Below are positions 60,255 through 64,000 of a stretch of 64,000 nt of DNA, piece after piece. Below the pieces are notes generated by a model. It worked only from the letters and a program-made list of their open reading frames with translations, made no database searches and was not told the origin of the DNA. Position 1 is the stretch's first letter. Each line of letters starts with the position of its first letter. Source of the DNA: Novosphingobium terrae (GTDB taxonomy: Bacteria > Pseudomonadota > Alphaproteobacteria > Sphingomonadales > Sphingomonadaceae); the NCBI RefSeq assembly GCF_017163935.1, contig NZ_JABVZR010000001.1, forward strand, positions 2,108,001-2,172,000. Reading direction: 5' to 3'. The position numbers and the translations under genes were made by a program.

Positions 60255-60551
60255 ATGGCCAACCTAGCCAATGTATCGCCGATTGCCCGGGGTCCCAAAC
60301 GCACGCCGGTGAGTGATGAGTTGCAAGCCCTGATCCATATGGTCGAGGACGCCTGCCCTTGCCCGATGCAGGTCAGCTTTGCCTTCACCCATGAGTTGCG
60401 GATCGCCATCGATGTGCGCACGCTGGAGGAGGTCCATATGGTGGAAACCGCCCTGCCGGGTCTGGGTGGCGGCATCTTCGACCATATCACCCGTGCGGCC
60501 ATCCCGCATCACGCCTTCCTCAAGCGGGTGAGCGCGACCGTCAACCGGTAA
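60255..60551 (+). CDS. Hypothetical small protein, 98 residues
   Basis: A small soluble protein preceded by a strong ribosome site (GGAGGAG, seven bases before the ATG). It contains a CPCP motif in VEDACPCPMQVSFAFTHELRIAIDVRTLEEVHMVE and ends in FLKRVSATVNR. I do not recognise the family. It follows the receptor terminator, so it is probably transcribed on its own or with the next gene. Confidence 0.65.
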   Translation: MANLANVSPIARGPKRTPVSDELQALIHMVEDACPCPMQVSFAFTHELRIAIDVRTLEEVHMVETALPGLGGGIFDHITRAAIPHHAFLKRVSATVNR

Positions 60552-60652
60552 GCCATCGACCGGCAAACCATTGACCGGAAAGCAGGTGGTGACAAGATCG
60601 GCAGCCGCACGCTATCGCCGGGCCATCTGCCTGCTTTTCGAAAGACTGCCTG

Positions 60653-61732
60653 ATGCGCGCCCTGCCCTGTGCCCGACTGCTGACCCTTTCGGCATGCCTT
60701 CTTGCGGCGAGCCCGGCGCTGGCCGAGCAGATTTATGAAGGCACCGCAGGCAATGCCCGCATCGTGATGGCGCTGGATGACGACAAGGGTGAGGTCAGTG
60801 GCCACTACTTCTATCGCGCCACAAGGCTGGACATCGACCTTGCCGGAGAACGCCACGGCAATGCGGTCACGCTGGCCTCGCAGATCACCGGCGACCATCT
60901 GACGCTGACGCAATCTGCCGCTACCCTCTCCGGCACGCTGACCACCGCCAAGGACCAGAGCCTGCCGGTCAGCCTGCATCCCGCCGCCCCGCCACGCGAT
61001 CTGCCCCAAGATCTGCCGCCCAAGCTGGAGCCCTATGAAAAGCTTCAGCTTGCGGGCCTGTCGCTTGCGCCTCAAGAGCAGGCCAAGCTGGGCGGCAAAA
61101 CCATCCGCTGGTATCGCGAGGGTGTTACGGGCCTGCGCCTGTTCCGGCTGGAGAGTGGCTACCCCGCGCCCGCCATGGCGGCGATCAACCATGCGCTGGC
61201 CCGGCAGCACTGGGAGAATGTCTCGGCCTCTCTGGGCTGCACCGGATCGGATGGCCACTCCGGCCTCGATATGTCGCAGGCCTCTACGCCATGGCTGGGC
61301 ACCCATGTGGTGAGCTACACATGGAGTTCGAGCTGGGACTGTGCCCATGCGGCTCACCCCGATTTCGGCACCGAGGGCCATAGCTTCGATGCCATCACCG
61401 GGCGCGAGCTGACGCTGGATGCGGTGCTGCCCTTCGACAAGGGCGCCATTCCCGCGCAGGACAGCGATGCATGGTATGCCTATCGTGACAAGGTCTTCGC
61501 CCCGCGCCTGATCGCCCTGCTGCGCCGCTATCACCCGCAGGAGATGAAGGTGCCCGCCAAGGGCGCCGATGACGATTGTGACTACACCCAAGCCGATGTC
61601 TGGAATTTCCCCTCATGGTCGCTGGGCCCCAAGGGGCTGTGGGTCGGCGCGATCTTTCCGCGCGTGATGCGCCCTTGCGACAGCCCGGATTGGGCGATCA
61701 TTCCGTGGTCGGCGCTGGCCGTCAAACCCTGA
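60653..61732 (+). CDS. Secreted protein, DUF3298/RsiV-like C-terminus
   Basis: A 359-residue exported protein. A signal peptide ends near SPALAEQ. The N-terminal part has a lipocalin-like beta pattern (IVMALDDDKGEVSGHYFY). The C-terminal half, with GTHVVSYTWSSSWDCAHAAHPDFGTEGHSFDAITGRELTLDAVLP, resembles DUF3298 domains found in RsiV and other periplasmic proteins. Several cysteines could form disulfides. Function is unknown; it is not next to a sigma factor as RsiV would be. Confidence 0.7.
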   Translation: MRALPCARLLTLSACLLAASPALAEQIYEGTAGNARIVMALDDDKGEVSGHYFYRATRLDIDLAGERHGNAVTLASQITGDHLTLTQSAATLSGTLTTAKDQSLPVSLHPAAPPRDLPQDLPPKLEPYEKLQLAGLSLAPQEQAKLGGKTIRWYREGVTGLRLFRLESGYPAPAMAAINHALARQHWENVSASLGCTGSDGHSGLDMSQASTPWLGTHVVSYTWSSSWDCAHAAHPDFGTEGHSFDAITGRELTLDAVLPFDKGAIPAQDSDAWYAYRDKVFAPRLIALLRRYHPQEMKVPAKGADDDCDYTQADVWNFPSWSLGPKGLWVGAIFPRVMRPCDSPDWAIIPWSALAVKP

Positions 61733-61846
61733 CGCCTGCGAGGGAATGTGGCCGATGCGCGCCGGGCGGAATGGCTGAGAGGGACCCGGCGCAGCCCCTG
61801 AAACGTACCGTTTTCACCCGCTACGAAAACACAAAGGAGCCCGCGC

Positions 61847-62302
61847 ATGATCATTTCCCACGATGCCCTGGTGCTGGTCGCCGATGGCCGCAAGCGGCTG
61901 CTGCTGCGCAATGGCGGCAGCGCCGAGGAAATCGCCCTCCGCGTCGAGGAGCATGAAACGCACGACAGCCCCGCTGACCGCGACCAGAAGAGCGATGCGG
62001 CAGGTGCTGCCTCCTCCACGCAGGGCGGCGGCACCTTCGCCCCTTCACGCGGGACGATAGGCGAGACCGACTTCCATCAGCAGGAAGAAGACCGTTTCGC
62101 GATCCAGACCGCCGATCTGGTCAACCGCATGGCGCTGGAATCCGCCTTCGAGACGCTGGTGGTGGTCGCCCCGCCGCAAGTGCTGGGCACCTTGCGCAAG
62201 CATTACCATGGCGAGGTCAAGGCGCGTCTGGTCGGAGAGCTGAACAAGGACCTCACCTCCATGCCAGTGCCCGATATCGAACAGGCGCTGCTGGCGGCGT
62301 GA
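61847..62302 (+). CDS. Host attachment family protein
   Basis: A 151-residue protein of the family first named from a protein required for attachment to host cells (AtsE-like). It has DALVLVADGRKRLLLRNGG, an acidic and glycine-rich middle with GETDFHQQEEDRFA, and TLVVVAPPQVLGTLRKHYHGEVKARLVGELNKDLTSMPVPDIEQAL, which resembles the release-factor eRF1 domain 1/host-attachment fold. The biochemical role is undefined. It is preceded by AAAGGAG and closed by a hairpin shared with the convergent Lrp gene. Confidence 0.85.
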   Translation: MIISHDALVLVADGRKRLLLRNGGSAEEIALRVEEHETHDSPADRDQKSDAAGAASSTQGGGTFAPSRGTIGETDFHQQEEDRFAIQTADLVNRMALESAFETLVVVAPPQVLGTLRKHYHGEVKARLVGELNKDLTSMPVPDIEQALLAA

Positions 62303-62310
62303 TGGACCAT

Positions 62311-62336
62311 GCAGGGCGCCCCCACAGGCGCCCTGC
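62311..62336. terminator. Bidirectional hairpin between the host-attachment and Lrp genes
   Basis: A perfect 10-bp stem, GCAGGGCGCC/GGCGCCCTGC, with a CCCACA loop, lies nine bases after one stop and three before the other. There is no T-run. Confidence 0.6.
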
Positions 62337-62338
62337 CC

Positions 62339-62860
62339 TTACAGAGGATGCCCGCTGCGCAGATAATCGGGCCGCACGATCTCGCGCAGCGTGACCAGCG
62401 TTTCGAAATCGCGCACATTGTCGTCAGCAGCGAGTACCTCGTCGGAAAAGCGCTGATAGGCCTCGATCGAGGGCACGGTGACGGTCAGCAGGAAATCGGT
62501 GCGGCCTGTCACATTCCACGCGCCGATCACCTCCTCCCGATCCGCCAGACGCGCGGCAAAGTCCTGCTCCATGCGCAAGCCGCTCTGGTTCAGCTCAACC
62601 AGCACATGGATGGTGATGGAGGGCGCCAGACGCGCCGGATCGATCACCGCCACATCGGCCATGATCACCCCCGTCGCGCGCAACCGCCGCAACCGCCGCA
62701 GCACCGCGCTTTCCGACAGGCCGACCTGCGCGGCGATGGTCCGCGCCGGTTCCAGATTGTTGCGACGAATGATGGCGATGATTCGCCGGTCAAAGTGATC
62801 GAGATCGACCTGTTCCGCCACAATGCCTCCCATAATGGTGAAATCCGTCACCTGATGCAT
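62339..62860 (-). CDS. Lrp/AsnC family transcriptional regulator
   Basis: A 173-residue feast/famine regulator. Its helix-turn-helix is LDHFDRRIIAIIRRNNLEPARTIAAQVGLSESAVLRRLRRLRATGVI, followed by the RAM effector domain (EEVIGAWNVTGRTDFLLTVTVPSIEAYQRFSDEVL). It is divergent from an EamA exporter with 44 bases between starts, suggesting that it senses an amino acid and controls its export. The start at 62860 is preferred; ATG 62833 would remove nine residues that are outside the core fold. Confidence 0.92.
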   Translation of the reverse strand: MHQVTDFTIMGGIVAEQVDLDHFDRRIIAIIRRNNLEPARTIAAQVGLSESAVLRRLRRLRATGVIMADVAVIDPARLAPSITIHVLVELNQSGLRMEQDFAARLADREEVIGAWNVTGRTDFLLTVTVPSIEAYQRFSDEVLAADDNVRDFETLVTLREIVRPDYLRSGHPL

Positions 62861-62904
62861 GATTTCGCCGCCCTTCGCCAGCGCAGCATCGCTATAGTTG
62901 GCCC

Positions 62905-63816
62905 ATGACCTCGGTTTCCGCCTCGCCCGCCGCATCCACGTCGTTCTCGCGCGCGCTGCCCTATCTGGCGCTGTGCGGCTCGATCACCTCATTCTGCGTG
63001 GGAACATCCTTTGGTAAAAGCCTGTTTCCATTGGTTGGAGCGCAAGGTACGGTCAGCTATCGCGTGGGCTTTGCCGCGCTGATCCTGCTGGCGATCTGGC
63101 GGCCTTGGCGCCAGCCGATCAGCCGCGCCGATCTGTTGGCCACCATGCGTTATGGCGCGGTGCTGGGGCTGATGAATTTCTGCTTCTATATGGCGTTGCG
63201 CAGCATTCCGCTGGGTCTGGCCATCGCCATCGAATTCCTCGGCCCGCTGACGGTCTCGCTGCTGCATGCAAGGCGGCTGACGCATATCGCCATGGTGGCG
63301 CTGGCAGCGGCGGGACTGGCGCTGCTGCTGCCCCTGCGCCAGATGAACCATGCGCTGGACTGGACAGGCGTTGGTTTTGCTCTGTGTGCGGGCGTGTTCT
63401 GGGGCCTTTACATCGTCTTCGGCAAGAAAACGAGCCATCTGCCCGGCGGCCAGACCGTGGCGCTGGGCATGGCCACAGCGGCGCTGGTGGTGGTGCCCAT
63501 CGGCGTCTATGATGTCGGCACGACCCTGCTCACCCCCGCCCTGATGGCCAGCGGCCTGGTGGTGGCGATGCTGTCGAGCGCCCTGCCCTATTCCCTGGAA
63601 ATGATCGCGCTCAAGAGCATTCCCGAAAACCGCTTTGGCATTCTGCTGAGCGTCGAACCCGCAGCGGGCGCTCTGGCCGGCGCGCTGATCCTTGGCGAGA
63701 CACTGACCCCGTTGCAGCTGCTGGCCATTGCTCTGGTGGTGGCCGCCTCGGTGGGCAGCGTGCTGATGGGCGACAAGGTCCCCGAACATGCCAAATGCGT
63801 GGGTGACCCACTTTAA
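62905..63816 (+). CDS. EamA (DMT superfamily) exporter, RhtA-like
   Basis: A 303-residue drug/metabolite transporter with two EamA repeats, about ten membrane helices. Features close to RhtA are SLFPLVGAQGTVSYRVGFAALILLAIWRPWR, FYMALRSIPLGLAIAIEFLGPL and LPYSLEMIALKSIPENRFGILLSVEPAAGALAGALILGE. RhtA exports threonine and homoserine in E. coli; here an amino acid exporter is inferred, supported by the divergent Lrp regulator. Confidence 0.88.
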   Translation: MTSVSASPAASTSFSRALPYLALCGSITSFCVGTSFGKSLFPLVGAQGTVSYRVGFAALILLAIWRPWRQPISRADLLATMRYGAVLGLMNFCFYMALRSIPLGLAIAIEFLGPLTVSLLHARRLTHIAMVALAAAGLALLLPLRQMNHALDWTGVGFALCAGVFWGLYIVFGKKTSHLPGGQTVALGMATAALVVVPIGVYDVGTTLLTPALMASGLVVAMLSSALPYSLEMIALKSIPENRFGILLSVEPAAGALAGALILGETLTPLQLLAIALVVAASVGSVLMGDKVPEHAKCVGDPL

Positions 63817-63860
63817 AGCGGGGGCTTTTGCTTTGGGCATGCTGCTGCTAGGCGCGGCGC

Positions 63861-64000
63861 ATGCTTAATCTGACGGGAATCACGGTCCGCCTGGGCGGAC
63901 GCACCATCATCGACGACGCCGGGGCCAAGCTGCCCCCGCGCGGGCGCATCGGCCTGATCGGCCGCAATGGCGCGGGGAAATCGACGCTGGTGCGCGTGAT
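63861..64000 (+). CDS. ABC-F family ATPase, N-terminal fragment (runs off the window)
   Basis: The first 46 codons read MLNLTGITVRLGGRTIID and then RIGLIGRNGAGKSTLVRV, an ABC-ATPase Walker A without a preceding membrane domain. This is the opening of duplicated ABC-F proteins of the Uup/EttA group, which act on ribosomes or DNA. The second half is outside the window, so the subfamily is not decided. Confidence 0.8.
   Translation, partial: MLNLTGITVRLGGRTIIDDAGAKLPPRGRIGLIGRNGAGKSTLVRV

Overview
The window is a high-GC chromosomal segment with no rRNA, phage, plasmid, transposase or CRISPR signature. Gene content and order point to an alphaproteobacterium of the order Sphingomonadales, probably a Novosphingobium or Sphingobium-like genome. 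Supporting features are the glyQ-glyS-ppdK block, the rplY-pth-ychF block, mreBCD-mrdA-rodA, queA and tgt, ilvBNC-leuA, a large TonB-dependent receptor, and a DQHA-type MutL. The genus call is inference from gene content, not from a marker gene.

Layout. 1-9 kb: truncated comF, a methyltransferase, ppdK, glyS/glyQ, and a tandem pair of TraB/GumN proteins. 9-12 kb: rplY, pth, a GNAT acetyltransferase, ychF and a MaoC dehydratase; from pth onward these are joined by one-base stop/start overlaps. 12-15 kb: a DUF4269-like protein and mutL. 15-21 kb: the rod-shape operon mreB-mreC-mreD-mrdA-rodA, then two identical tRNA-Lys(CTT) genes and a gene-poor stretch. 22-29 kb: tgt and queA, separated by an inserted block with a TSUP permease, an acyltransferase, and an AT-rich OafA-type acyltransferase/SGNH gene broken by one nonsense codon. 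29-36 kb: a peptidyl-prolyl isomerase, coaD, ispA, xseB, purL, serB and miaA, with three copies of an interspersed palindromic repeat. 36-43 kb: branched-chain amino acid synthesis (ilvB, ilvN, ilvC, a glycosyltransferase, leuA), with a structured leader before ilvB and a leucine-rich leader peptide before leuA. 43-46 kb: a hypothetical gene, recJ, and tRNA-Glu(TTC) and tRNA-Glu(CTC). 46-54 kb: small regulator/effector pairs (TetR with a perfect operator at its start codon; a single-domain globin facing nsrR across two NsrR-like sites; azoR facing an HxlR regulator), then purT, an aldo/keto reductase, pncB and a flavin reductase. 54-64 kb: a three-PAS hybrid histidine kinase, a TonB-dependent receptor, two secreted/small proteins, a host-attachment-family protein, an Lrp regulator facing an EamA exporter, and the start of an ABC-F gene.

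Most of the window is ordinary housekeeping. The parts that deserve a second look are regulatory DNA and genome-dynamics marks: the leuA leader peptide and its 10-bp inverted repeats, the nested hairpin before ilvB, the twin NsrR-like operators, the dispersed palindrome family, the single-nonsense OafA pseudogene inserted between queA and tgt, and the overlapping start codons of the divergent genes serB and miaA. I did not find a gene cluster that I can defend as a wholly new system.
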